From Planococcus citri (Eukaryota; Arthropoda; Insecta; Hemiptera; Pseudococcidae), in contig NC_088679.1 of NCBI RefSeq assembly GCF_950023065.1, forward strand, positions 17,484,001-17,548,000: 64,000 nt of DNA. The letters run 5' to 3'. A program made the translations under genes and the position numbers. The notes beneath the pieces were generated by a model, which was given only the letters and a program-made list of their open reading frames with translations, ran no database searches and had not been told where the DNA came from. Below are positions 25,839-37,808 of this stretch, in pieces. Numbering within the stretch: the first letter of the stretch is position 1; every line of letters starts with the position of its first letter.

Positions 25839-26140
25839 TAATCTTATATAATCGCATTCCACACACCTGATTATTGAAAGCAAATCCTTGATGAGTCCCA
25901 TCCCATTTTTAGGGGGGCATAAATAGCAAAAAGTTGAGGTAAAATATGCCCCAATATGCTCCATTTTTAATTTTATGAATTTGCTAATATGCTTTCAAAA
26001 AATATAATCACAAAGGGTATACACCATAGGGGGGTACAGAGCGATTTTTTCATTTTTTGATTAACTGGTTTTGTAAGTGTGGCTAAAACGTGAGACACAA
26101 GTACACCAAGTACCACATATGAGGATACACTTTACTTGAA

Positions 26141-26710
26141 GTAAAAAGTACGAAAATTATAAAATGTGTATACAAGCATGGCTCAGCTTTTTCAGGACTT
26201 TTCACTTTTAGTTGCACAAATATCTGAAGCTCATCAGAATAAAATTCACACATCATTCGTAATTTGAGTGAAGTGAAATTTTTGTACGGTGATGCCAGTT
26301 ACTCAACTGGAATCATGATTAGTTACAAAAAATTATAACAATATGGTACAAGAATGCCTGAGCTTTTTCAGAACTTTCAGCTGTCAGCTTCTCATACCTC
26401 TAAAGCACATCTGTATACATTTTACATATCATTTGTAATTAATTTGGATAGTAAAATTTCTGTATAATGATGCAGCTTCCTCCACAACAAGATTGGGCAC
26501 AACATAAAGGAATCATGATTAGTTACGATAATTATAAACTATAAATACAAGCATGCCTGAGCTTTTTCAGAACTTTGAGCTGCCAGCTTCTCATACCTAT
26601 AAAGCACATCTGTATAAATTTCACACATCATTCGTAATCAATTTGGGTAGTGAAATTTCTGTATGATGATGCAGCTTCTTCTTCTACAAGATTAGGCACA
26701 ACATTCTCAT
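26141..26710. repeat. 200-bp tandem repeat, three copies
   Basis: Units two and three both begin aatcatgattagttac, at 26311 and 26511, exactly 200 bp apart. A more diverged first unit starts near 26141. Shared words include gcctgagctttttcagaact, cttctcatacct and gatgatgcagcttc. No coding frame spans the units. The divergence pattern suggests an old small satellite. Confidence 0.75.
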
Positions 26711-29700
26711 TTTTTGTTCTTATTAGACCATTTATAAAGTATACATTTTAAATGTGATATAATTTTCGAAAATTAAGCAGATCTTTACATCATCTATAGC
26801 TACACTTTTACTGTCATGATTTTTCAACTCATAATTATATTCAAGATGGTTGCAAGATACTTAGTCATAAGCGCATTAATCGAACTACCAATGCTGGTTT
26901 TTGCTATTCTTAGCGCATAAAATATATACTCACGCGATTCATAAAAAATGGTCACCGCGTAGGCTCCATACACGCTGCTAAATAATTGTACGCTTCGAGT
27001 CGATAGGATTACCTACGGATATAAAGGTGTAGGATGTCGTTAGGAATGTGGTACCGACGAATTTTTTTTTCTCTTTCCTCGATGGCCTTTCCAATACACG
27101 GTGCTGCGACTCGTTCGCGTAATTACAACCACTGTAGGTACAAATACGTACCTTCTTACATTAGACGATTTTTAATCTCAACAAGAACTGATAAGGAATT
27201 TTTTTGGCATCCTGAAGAACAATACCCTGAATCGAGTATATAGACTCTTTCTTACTGCAATATAATCCAAGTACGAGATGAAGCAAGTTTCTTACGTACA
27301 AGAGTGTAAGTAATTAAGAATCCGAGTAACGTTCTTAATCGGTATTAACGCCTTTTAAAGGTGTTCTCGACGTACAATTGTTGGAACAAAATGCCGAATA
27401 AGCGAATGTGTGCTCGTTCGTTGTGCTTAGTAAATTCTAAATTGTAACATAGAATTACCTACGTTTATAGAAATAACGTTGTTAATTCATCGTATAATTA
27501 TTTTACGTCTCGTATGAACACACAATTAGGTAGAGTTTCCAGCGTTTCGAGAATGTCTACGATGGCTTGCTGCGGTTTATAAATCACGATGAAAAATTAT
27601 TTCCAACGTGTGGCTAATTTAACAACTGAGAAATATTTTTATGTGTGGGAAGTTTCCGTGCAGTTGGAATTTCGAAACTTGTTTGATACGAATGTCGAAT
27701 TTTAAACGCTTTTTCAAAAGGTTTGGAAAATCTCAGAGCGAATATGTGGCTTTAAAATGTTGAAATTTTGGTCGTGGAAAATTTTATTTTAAATAAACCA
27801 GGCTGTTTGTTTTTATGAATGTTTCGGTCTCTTTTCCTCATGTTGGACTCGAACAAAAACAAAACGAACCCATCGAGAGAAAACATCGGAATTTTTGGGT
27901 CATTGGTTTTTCACCAAACTCGAAAATCGTAACAGTGAAAAGTTTCGTGAAATTTTCAGATTTCTGAGAAAAATTCGCAGAAATTGGCCAATAAGTGGGC
28001 AATTTAGAGGAAAACGTTGAAAATAAAGACGACGATAAAATTATATGAAAATTTGCCGAAAAAGACGTGTACTCGATCTTTTCATCTTTTTTTTCCACCC
28101 TGAAAGTTCAAACTGATATAAATTTTAAATGAAGATCTGCTCTCGTAACGATGCTCATCGTACCGCATTTTTTTCTCCCAAATTGTGAAAATTATCAACG
28201 AAAAAAATATTTTAACGCCCAAACTAAGTAAACCGAAACTTTTTTCTAGCTGTAAACTTTTTCTCGCAAACGTTCAATTTTATTATCGTAAATCAGTCGG
28301 CCAGTGTCTCGTGGTTCTTTTCTTTTTTCTGTCCTTTTTGTGTTTCTTAACCCTTATACGAGTACTATACTGCTGGAAACAACAAAACTGTTGGGATTCT
28401 TGTATCAAAGCGGTTGATTTGATTTCACATCGGATTGCGCCTATTCTGTAATCCAAATATCCTGTTTCGTTGGGTTCTCGGCAAACTTTTCTTAGTTTGT
28501 TTTACCCTCGTCGTCGTCGTTTCTTTATCTTGGATTCTTTTTAGTTTGCTTTTTCCACGTTTGGTTTTGCGAAGAAAAAAATTTATTCGTCGAATTCGGA
28601 ATTATGCGTATTATTCTTGGGTGGAACACCTCGAATCCGGCATCCAACGTGTCTGTGTACTGTTGAAGGGATTCGAATGGAAAATCTATTGGATTAGAAA
28701 TGAGCAGATAAAGTAACTAGATTAAACTTCACGGTTTGACGCGATCTGGCGTCGAATTTAAATAAATTGCGCCAAAGATGAATGAGGAGCAAATCTCACG
28801 AAATACTAGGGGTTTATTGACGTATGATGAGGAAAAAGAGAAAATTATGGGAAAACTGCGACGTCGACGTGAAACTGAAAGCAGTTTTTTTTTTTTTTTT
28901 TGAAGCAGACAAATAGGTATAGGTAAAGGTAACCAGAAGCACCATATTTGAAGAATTTTCAATTGAATCTTGTGCTGTAATAAAAACAAAAGAGAAACGA
29001 GAGAAATGTGTAATTGATAACGATCTTTTTATAGATGACCGTGTAATGATACATATAAAACCCTCTGAATAACGAATCGTTTGACAAATTACTTCCTCGC
29101 GATAAAATGTCGAACCAATTTCATTTTCGAATCGGCTCGTGTAGATTTTCCTTTCGAGATATGGACGTTTTTCGTTTAGAGTCAACGCACTTTGCTTCCT
29201 TTTGCTCCCCTTTCTATTCATTGTCAGTGGAATAAAATCGTTTGCGAATTCACAATTCGCGAATATGTACAACTATGCGTATACCTACCTGAACCTAAGT
29301 TTCGTTTATTTCTTTTAGTTGCTTACCCTTTCGTTTTGATTCAGTTTTCATTTAGGGTAATGTAATGAGAATTTCTAAAGCAATTTTTCGTTCACAAAAT
29401 TTTGAAGTGATTCCGCCACATATTTTGTGGTGTGCCAATTTAAGGGTCAGCTTGCTTATTTCAAAATGCGAAAGTGACCGGCCAAAGTCAACTACGTGTG
29501 ACTTTTTGAATTTTCCGTTAAATCTGCCTCCACCCCTTCCCCCTTCCTAGATTGAAAACAACAAAATAGTTTTATGTTGCACCAATTTTTTTTCGATTTT
29601 TTTTTCTTTTTTCTTTTCGTTTTCAACTTGAACAAAAAAAATGGGAAAATATCAATTTGATATTTTATTGAACATCACTTTTATTTTTTCGATTATTTTT

Positions 29701-32029
29701 AGAATTTTTTTCGGTATTTTTTTGACTTTTCATATTTTTTGACATCAGCTGGTTAATGGATTTTTTATCTTGGTAAAATTGCAAAATTTAAAGTATTTTA
29801 AAGAATTGAAGTCTTTGTTTCAAAATTATTGAAAGTCGAGAAAATTTGAAAATTGATTCAAAAAAAGAACAGGACAAAATTTCTGGAAAATGATTAAAAA
29901 TTGAAGCAAAAATTGAACGCTTAAATTGCACAAATTTTCCAATTTAAGAGCACTTTCTGAAAAAAATCGATAAAATGCTGAAATCTTGTAGAATATTGCA
30001 AAAGGAACATAGAAAACATTTTTTAAACGTTGTTCAACTAGTTATCATTGTTGCAGAACATCGCAAAAATACACCTCTCTAAATTAACACAAAAATCAAT
30101 GAAAATGTTATAAAAATTCAGTTGAATAGAAAATAATCAAAATTTACGTGGAAACCGTAGAACGTGTAAAAACTGAAAAAAGTGTGATTTGTACACTCTC
30201 ATAGGTAAAGAAATAAAAAAAATCTCGTTAAAAAAATTGAGCAATTTTTAATTTAAAAAAAAAAAAAATCAAAATTCAAATCATATCAGACAACATTAAT
30301 CATAGAAGTATTATTGCAAAAAAAAAATGGCAAAAATAGCAAAAAAAGCTTGCTTTAAATCAATAAAAATTTGACAAAATTAATAAACAAGAATTGCTGA
30401 AGGTGGCTTGAGTGACAAAAAGAGTGTTACAATTTTGTGAAATTTATCTCATTGTTTCTCTTCTTTTATTTTTTCATAAGACATCAGCAACTTTCGTACT
30501 TATAATTTTATCAACATTTTTATTGATTTCAGGCTACTTTTTCGTGCAAATTTTAATTATTTCATATTATTCATTTGAGAAAATTTGGTCAATATTTAGA
30601 GTAATTTTCTCGAAATTTCATGAATTTTTACAAGTTTTACATTGATTTATTATACTTTGTGGGAATTTGGGGTTTGGAAGAAGTCAAATCGATAAAAGTT
30701 GAAATTGCGTTCAGAATCAGAACCTTCGAAAACATTAACATTCGAAAAATTTATATGAAGATTTTGACCCTAATGGAACGGTCACTGAGAGCGTGGAAGA
30801 AGTCAGATCGAAAAAATGAGATCATAATATTCATTATGTCATGTGATATTTTATAACACTTCTTAGACCAGGACTATGACAGAAGGAGGTGCTGGAGACG
30901 TGAAAGGGATCAAATATTCGGTACATCGCATAGTTTCAACATTTTTTCAAAACATTTACCCCAATTTTAGGGCGACGGTGCCCATTTCTATTGAGAGTGT
31001 CCCATTTTGAAAATACATAATATGTACATATAAGTTTTATCCACATACCATAAAAAGCTGCTTCTGTACAATTTTTTTTTGAATTTCGAATTACAGCATA
31101 GAGCTTGAGTTTGCTTAAACTTTAAATTTGAAAAGGCCCATCTAGTTTTCAACATTATTTGACCTCCAGAAATCCATAATAATATTTATATAATATTTAT
31201 TGATTTCCCCAGCTGTAAAATTTGTTTTAATGAATGTAAGTATAATGTTGTTCATAAGATATTCACCTTTGAAGTTGATGATTAATTACCACACATAGAT
31301 GAAATAAACAAAGCCTCCATCCCATTTCACTCTGATAAGTTTAGAAACCATCTGAAAGTATTTTTAATTATGCTTTTAAAATTCATGCAACCGTTTTCGA
31401 AGAATCAAAAGTTGATTAAATTGACTTGAAAAAGCTGTAGTGTTGCTTTCGACCAGCGTTTTGAAATTTTCAATGGATTTTTGACGTTTTTAGCCTTCGA
31501 AAGTTCCAAAAAAAAAGTCCCAAATGAAATTTAGTACAGTACCATGTAAATTAATTGACACGGTTTGAAAAAAATAAAAATTTTATTTTTTTTTATTTCA
31601 TCCATTTAGCAGGTTTGAGTTCGAGAAAAATAAACTAATTTTTTGAAAAAATGGTTTCTAAGAAATACGAATAAGAATTGAGAACAGGTGTTTGGAGTAA
31701 TGTTTATCTTGTTTAGATAAAGAAAAAGGTGTAGCTTTGTAATATCTTAGCTATTTCGAGTATCAAGAAGCATTGTATAAAAAATTCAACTGATAAGCGT
31801 TGCGTACAGCCCAGTTATCTGGATGAGTCATAGACTGGCGATGTCATCATATCATCATTCAACGCGTCGACCTTTGAAAGTTGATACCTATATGTCATTC
31901 TATATTCATTATTTACGTGATTTGGCTTTCTTTTTTACCTACAAAAGACGTATCCAAACTGGCAGGAAAATTTCGAGATCAAACGAAGCTACTTACTTTA
32001 GTCCTCTCATACAACACCTGTGTAAATGT
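26711..32029. other. Non-coding DNA, no supported gene
   Basis: Section 26850-29300 is CpG-richer and mostly unique, with a (CGT)n run at about 28508-28521. Section 29860-30420 is low-complexity family B. Open frames of 60-150 codons occur, one of them with a poly-Lys run, but none shows a domain, signal or splice context that I would defend. Confidence 0.4.
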
Positions 32030-33922
32030 ACGAGATTAAAAAATGATACAAAAAATACTCCACTCATCAAACTGCGAGTTTATACATACTCAGAACTTTT
32101 TGATATTGAGAATGGAGTCCCTCAAGGCTCTATGCTTAGCACCATCCTATTTATACTCCTAATTGATGATGTCTGTAGTATTATTTCCCAACCTCTTTCC
32201 TTAAGAATTTTTGCAGATGATATAAACATTTCAATACGCTCAAATAACATCAAACTAGCCTCAGAAATGATCCAAAAAACTCTCAATTGTACCTATTGAA
32301 AAATTGGCTGAATCAAATGGACTAACATTTTCTGAATCTAAAACTCACTGTATACTTTTTACTAAGAGAAATAAAACTTACCCAGAACCTATCCTTGAAT
32401 TCAAAGGACATCCTTTAGTTTTTAAACCAACTACCAAATTCCTCGGACTTACTTTTGATAAAAAACTTACTTGGACTCCTCATTTTCTCAACATAAAAGC
32501 TCAACTTAACAAACGTTTAAATTTACTAAAAATTGTTAAAAATCCAAAGTATAACCCATCACGCCAACTATTACTTCACTTATACAAAGCTCTGATACGT
32601 AGTAAAATTGAATATGGAAGTCCATGCTTTACAAACCTGTCAAATAAAACTACTAACATTCTCCAAACAGTTCAAAATTCCTCCTTGCGCATCTGCATAG
32701 GTGCTCTCTATTCGTCTCCAATTAATAGCATTTATTGTGAAGCTGCAGAGCTTCCTCCCGATTTTAGGAAAATTCTCATGACAAACAAATTCTTAACAAC
32801 TGTTGCAAATAATCCATCTCACCCTCTTCAAAGGTCACTCAATGTCTACAGCTCTCAGCATTTCCTCCATACTTCAGGTCCAATCCCAGAATTTATCAAA
32901 ATTATGAACAACCTACAAATAGACCCAAAAAACATAATCCATAAACCAATATCTTATCCCCCTTGGTCTCTCAAACCTATACAGATGGAATTCTACTTAA
33001 AAAACTACCCAAAACATGATTACTCCCCATTATTAATTAAGAGTCATTACTTAGAACTGTTATCAAACTATACTGAATATAACTTATGCTTCACAGATGG
33101 TTCAAAAATTTCTAACATTCATACTGGTTATGCTTCACAACTGTGCCTCAATTTTTACTGCTGAACTCACTGCCATTAAACATTGCCTAATAGATATAAT
33201 TTCCATTCAATCAGAAAATAAAAAGTTCTTAATCCAAAGCGACTCACTAAGTTCACTGCTATCCATTCAAAACATTTTTTCTGACCATCCCATAGTCCAA
33301 GACATACATAAGTTCCTTTTCAATCTCCAATATAATGATTACTCAATTAGCTTCATGTATGTTCCCAGCCACATAGGTATCACTGGAAACGAAACTGTTG
33401 ATAGATTAGCAAAAACAGCCGCTGCCCCCTCCCCTCTTACCTCTCTCACTCCTGATGACACTAAATCTCTTATCACTCACAACACATTTACTAACTGGCA
33501 GAACTTTTGGTCACAACAAACTTCAAACAAACTCTTCCAACATAAAAAAACAACCCTCCCCTGGAAAAATCTAGGCCACCTGAACAGAAAAGAAGAAATC
33601 CTTATTACTAGACTAAGAATAGGCCACACAAAAATTACTCATAACCACTTATACCAAAAAGAACCAAAACCCTCATGCCAATTTTGCAGAAACGAACCCA
33701 CATCCATCCAACACATACTTTTCAACTGTCCCCAAATAAAACAGACTTACACTACAGATAAAAGAAAACCCTCCTACTATTCCCGACGAACCCTCGGAAA
33801 TACAAAAATTCATCTCCCTAATAAAAAACCTCAACCTCACAAACAAAATCTAACCTCCCCCCCCTTTCGGGTGTAATAATCTTGTAATTATAAACACCCC
33901 CCCCCCAAAAAAAAAAAAAAAA
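32030..33922 (+). pseudogene. RNase H-bearing LINE, RT + RNase H relic with 3' tail
   Basis: A 5'-truncated non-LTR retrotransposon in three successive frames. Frame one (to 32299) holds the RT blocks IENGVPQGSMLSTILF and FADDINISI. Frame two (32304-33164) holds the thumb (KFLGLTFDKKLTWTPH) and the start of RNase H (LCFTDGSK). Frame three (33160-33876) completes RNase H (AELTAIKH, QSDSLSSL, VPSHIGITGNETVDRLAKTA) and the C-terminal zinc block (CQFC...QHILFNC). Two frameshifts, near 32300 and 33145, break it. The stop codon overlaps a stem-loop (33869-33899), followed by a C-run and an A-tail (33907-33922). The relic at 8443-9660 is a sister copy. The endonuclease and ORF1 are missing. Confidence 0.87.
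33869..33899 (+). other. LINE 3'-end stem-loop
   Basis: Arms gggtgt (33869-33874) and acaccc (33894-33899) enclose a loop that contains aatcttgtaattata. The loop resembles that of the hairpin at 8448-8485, while the stem bases differ but still pair. Confidence 0.55.
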
Positions 33923-34669
33923 TTTGAAGCGTTGGGCGATTTAAAAAAATAAAATCCGAGCCAATAAAGACAAAAGGAAATCAAAATCTTATCTATTTCA
34001 GCTATCGATTTGAAAATCGGCGAGTACTCTATTTTTCCCTCCTCTCCCTTTTCTTGGTTCAGTTGAAAGCGATTTCGAGTCATTCTGAGAAGTTCTTAGA
34101 GCCTCCAAAAATGTTTGTAAATTACAACATCCCCTCGAAACTTCGTCCAGTCAAGTTGCCAAGTAGTATTTTCGACCCTCCTTCTCCTCTTGATCGATGA
34201 GTGGGGGGGGGGGGTGGAAGTGATGTTGAGTAGTTCTGGAATCTCCAGCGGTATTTTAGAAGTTGAAGTTCACCAACAGGAGGGACGAATTTTGAAAATT
34301 TGTGCATAAATTAATCGATAAGGCTTGAACAGTCAATATGAATTTCATCCTAGCCTTTTTTGTGAAATTTTTTGAAGATATGAAAATACAAAAATTGTAG
34401 GGAACTCTCAAAATAGGTACTTGAAAACATCATCAAACAGTTGGGAGGGGGCGGGGTCAAAATTAGAAAGAAAATTACATTTTACTCGACGAAATTTTCG
34501 AAACACCCCCCTCATTGAGATAAATTCGCATAAAAAATAAACGATTATTCATAAAGCAGGAAAATCGACTATCGACGAATAAAAACCACTTCGCATCGTA
34601 TTAATTTTCAACTAGAGTAAGATTATCGAAGAAAACAGCGCTAAGATTTCATAAGCTACGGACTGCATC
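33923..34669. other. Non-coding DNA with diverged family A words
   Basis: No gene. It contains gagcctccaaaaatg and tctggaatctccagcgg words of repeat family A, and a G-run at about 34203-34215. Confidence 0.35.
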
Positions 34670-35900
34670 CGAGGTACTCTTGCAAATACTCGTGTTTGAG
34701 GGGATGGCGGGCAGACGTGGAACCTGCAAATGGACCAGAGCGCAGCGTAACGTCGTTGGTGGTGGGTTAAAACGTGTCAGAAACTGTGTCGGGGTTGTTA
34801 TTTCATTACTAGGTTAAAAGGTAACTAGAGAAATGGTGTATGTGTGTCTGAATCGCGCTCGTTCGTTCAGCAGTTTGTATTTGTACGTACATATGGTACC
34901 TGCAGCCCCGTAAATAGCGCAACGATAGGCAACTTATTATACGTGTCGAGAGTAGGCTCACAGATGAAGAGGGGCTCGCAGCGATTGCGTTGGTTGATCG
35001 TGTGTCGTATGCCCAATGCCCTGTGTGACTCACAGTGAGTGAGAAACAAGAGAGAGAGACCTGGCTGGAGAGTGGAGACGACCGAGGACCGCTAGTTTTT
35101 ACACGAGCAAGTTCGAGGTTCGGTGTTCGGTGGAATGGGTATTCGAGTCGACCAGTTAGTTGTGCTGGTGATGGTGGTTCTATTAGCTTGATTAAAACCC
35201 ATTATTATTTGTACGTCGGTCGGTGTGACTGTGTGACACGGTGCGGTGTGTTTTTGCTCTCGCGAATTAAGCCGTTACGTAATCTGATGATTATTTTTCT
35301 CGACCCAATGGTCTAGGTGCGTTTCTCTGTTTATTTCTGGTAATTTTTTTTTTCACGTGGATGAAATTTTATCGTTCGTATCGTACAGTGTTCGAGGTAA
35401 TCGTTGTCGTGTAATTTTTCGCCATTCACGTGGGTAATTTAGCGAATGTGTTTTATAGATAATTGAGCCTCAAGCCCGAGCCGAAAACCCTGCGTTTTTT
35501 TTTGTTTCATTTACACGGCGCATGCGCCGTTATGGTTCGCGATATGTTACGAGTTTAATTAATTAAAAGATGATTTTTTTTTCTTCGACAAAGTGCGTGG
35601 GAGTAGTGTCGAGTTAATTAATTTCTTGCACCGGTATGATCTCGAGTTAGGTGATAATAAGCTGCGTTCGTTTCTCTTTCGTTTGCTGTTGTTGTGTTTG
35701 TTTTTTGTATTTCGAGTTTTAATCTGGTCGTATATATTGTGTATAAAGTTCAAGTGCGTAATCACCTCGTATGTAATTAAATTTCGCGCCCGGTTCGGCG
35801 TGTAAAGTTGATAATTCAACGTGTCCAATTGGTTTATCCAGCTGGTGCTCTTGTTCCCTCCCCCTCTACTTTGACCATCCTTGTTGTATTTTTTCATACA
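34670..35900 (+). promoter_or_regulatory. Putative promoter and 5' untranslated region
   Basis: GC- and CpG-richer than any other kilobase nearby. It contains a GAGA-type tract (agagagagagac, about 35049-35060) and several possible GT donor sites (such as ggtctaggtgcgt near 35316). It lies directly upstream of the coding exon at 36058-36144. The likely reading is a transcription start region with one or more non-coding first exons. No start site or donor can be fixed by eye. Confidence 0.35.
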
Positions 35901-36057
35901 AGGAGAATCATCCGAAACGGTAAATTTACCGAATTTTTTTCTATACTTGATTTGACTCGTATTCTTATTACTTATTTACGAGTACCTATATTAATTTTAC
36001 AATCGAAGATAACGTTCAACGAGATCATAACCACAAATGTTTATTATTTTGTTACAG

Positions 36058-36144
36058 GACTAAAGATGAAAGAGAAAAAAGCTGGTACACTTGGTAAAGT
36101 GCAAAAGCTCAAGAAACGACTCAGCTTGAGTTTTGGACGATTAT
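36058..36144 (+). CDS. N-terminal coding exon of a host gene (partial)
   Basis: A short exon with clean borders: acceptor tttgttacag before 36058 and donor gtaagt from 36145. It carries an ATG at 36066 followed by 26 codons plus one base. The peptide starts MKEKKAGTLG and ends KLKKRLSLSFGRL, so it is basic and contains an RLSLSF motif that looks like a kinase target. Short basic N-termini of this kind (KKLRRTLSxSFSRI-like) occur in the PFTAIRE/PCTAIRE cyclin-dependent kinases (CDK14/Eip63E type), but 26 residues cannot prove it. The remaining exons were not found in the next 28 kb, so the first intron would be very long. The exon follows the promoter-like region at 34670-35900. Translation starting in the second exon is typical of this layout. 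No gene symbol is given because the identity is a guess. Confidence 0.5.
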
Positions 36145-37429
36145 GTAAGTGTTTCTCAACTAATTCATTTATTTATAAACTGACCTCTGAGTAATGAGTA
36201 ATTGATTATGTATGTATTTCAACTCTCCCCTCATCTTCCCATTCCTTGATGCAATATTTTGGGATAATAATTGTACGAGATTGTCTTTCCATGTTAGATA
36301 GAGGTACCTATAGGTATATTGGTAATTCGTGATATCGTATTGCAATATTGTAATTATACCTATGTGGTTATATTATCCGGTAATTCGTGAATTTCTTCTT
36401 AGAGATTGTAAATTTATAGTTGCCCTGTGCCTGTGACGATGACGACGACGATGCCTGAGATCGTAATACGGTCTGATTGTATTTTACTATGTACGTGTAA
36501 TCGAACCGAAAAATTTTTATCACGATGTTCTATCCTCTCGTCTTTTGTCTAGTTTTGGTCAAGTTCGACCTCGATGGGTTTTTGACTCGAGTACTCGAAT
36601 GTTTGATGGACGAATAGAAGAAAAAAAATCACACAGTGGGTGTTCAGAATAGAGTAATAGGTACTCGTAAAAAAAGAGTTCATGGTGGTCGGGGTATTCG
36701 GTACACCCCCCTCGACCCTCACTCATAGAAATATTTTGGCCTATATCATAAATTTGGTGACTTGCAAAGATTTCCATTTGAAATAATATTTTTCCTTTTC
36801 GTGTGATTTTTTTTCCACCGATTTGATGGTCGAGTGATTCGAATATTTTATTGTGCAAGTGTGTGTTATTGATTTATAAAGACATGATCCCCTCTTCTTC
36901 GTCATAATTTTTCTTCTTTCGTTTTTCTATACATATTTACTGAGTATTTCTTTGTAATGAATTTCGTCACGCTTATGGATTTTATGGAGGTTGAATTTTT
37001 TGCTTCATCGTGAATAATGGGGAAAAGATGAGAGATGTTCAACGAGTCTATAGATTTGCAATTTGGTCTACTAGAGTGTTTCAAATAATTTCACTTGTTT
37101 TTCAAAATTTGGAGATTTCTTGATCCCAAATGAAATGAATTTTTCAGATCAAAGTCAGACAAATTTCATTTGAAAAACAGTGAAATTATAAGGAAAATTC
37201 CAGGGCTCATACTCGGTTCCTTTTTCGACATTTTGGTTTGCAAAGTTATTTTATTTTATTTTATTTTTGAATTTTTCAATGTTTGATTTTTTTTAAATGT
37301 TGGTCTTGCTTTTAAAAAGGTAGACGGTATCACCGAAAATTAATAATTTACGAAATTCACTTTCTTCCTTTTTCCTACTGGTTTATACTGATTTACCTTT
37401 GCGTAAGATTATCGAGGTCTCATTTTCTG
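36145..37429. other. Probable intron, no further exon seen
   Basis: Starts at the gtaagt donor. Contains an (ACG)n run at about 36437-36451 and otherwise AT-rich DNA. No exon with acceptor, open frame and donor was recognised. Confidence 0.35.
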
Positions 37430-37592
37430 CCAAAAATAATAAAAAAGCTCAGTTTTTGTCAGAATTGCAGAGAATTGTTGTTTCTTGACAAAAATTACTA
37501 AAAATTGTGGCTTATTCGCAAAAAACTCCAAGTATCACTTTTTTTTTCTTCAAAAATTGCCCAAAAGTCTCGCTTTGTTTCCAAAAATTGCC
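37430..37592 (+). repeat. Low-complexity repeat family C, left part of the LTR-element target
   Basis: The words caaaaattgc and tctcgctttgtttcc form the same array as 17760-19400. It is interrupted at 37592 by the LTR retrotransposon and resumes at 42111. Confidence 0.6.
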
Positions 37593-37797
37593 TGTAATAT
37601 CTTTCACGAGAAATAAAAGAAGAAACCATTACAAAACGAATGATAAAATATAATGAATAAAACACACGTAAGAATAAAGGTACCAAACTAAAAAGATGAT
37701 GAAATAATACCAATAGGTTGCGACTACGATTACATAGATCGCGCTAAAATCGAATAAAAATAATAAAATAATAATATTATCGAAGTAAAACGTATCA
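37593..37797 (-). repeat. 3' LTR, 205 bp
   Basis: On the minus strand it begins TGATACG and ends ATATTACA. Identical to the copy at 41906-42110. Very short and AT-rich. Confidence 0.95.
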
Positions 37798-37808
37798 ACC
37801 TCCCCCAC
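37798..37808 (-). promoter_or_regulatory. Polypurine tract
   Basis: On the minus strand gtgggggaggt directly abuts the 3' LTR. Its position and purine content fit the plus-strand DNA primer of reverse transcription. The gag-pol stop codon lies at its edge. Confidence 0.75.

Noticed and set aside
28814..29272. 152-codon open frame on the minus strand
   Set aside because: It runs through an A-run (poly-Lys) and shows no domain, signal or codon pattern.
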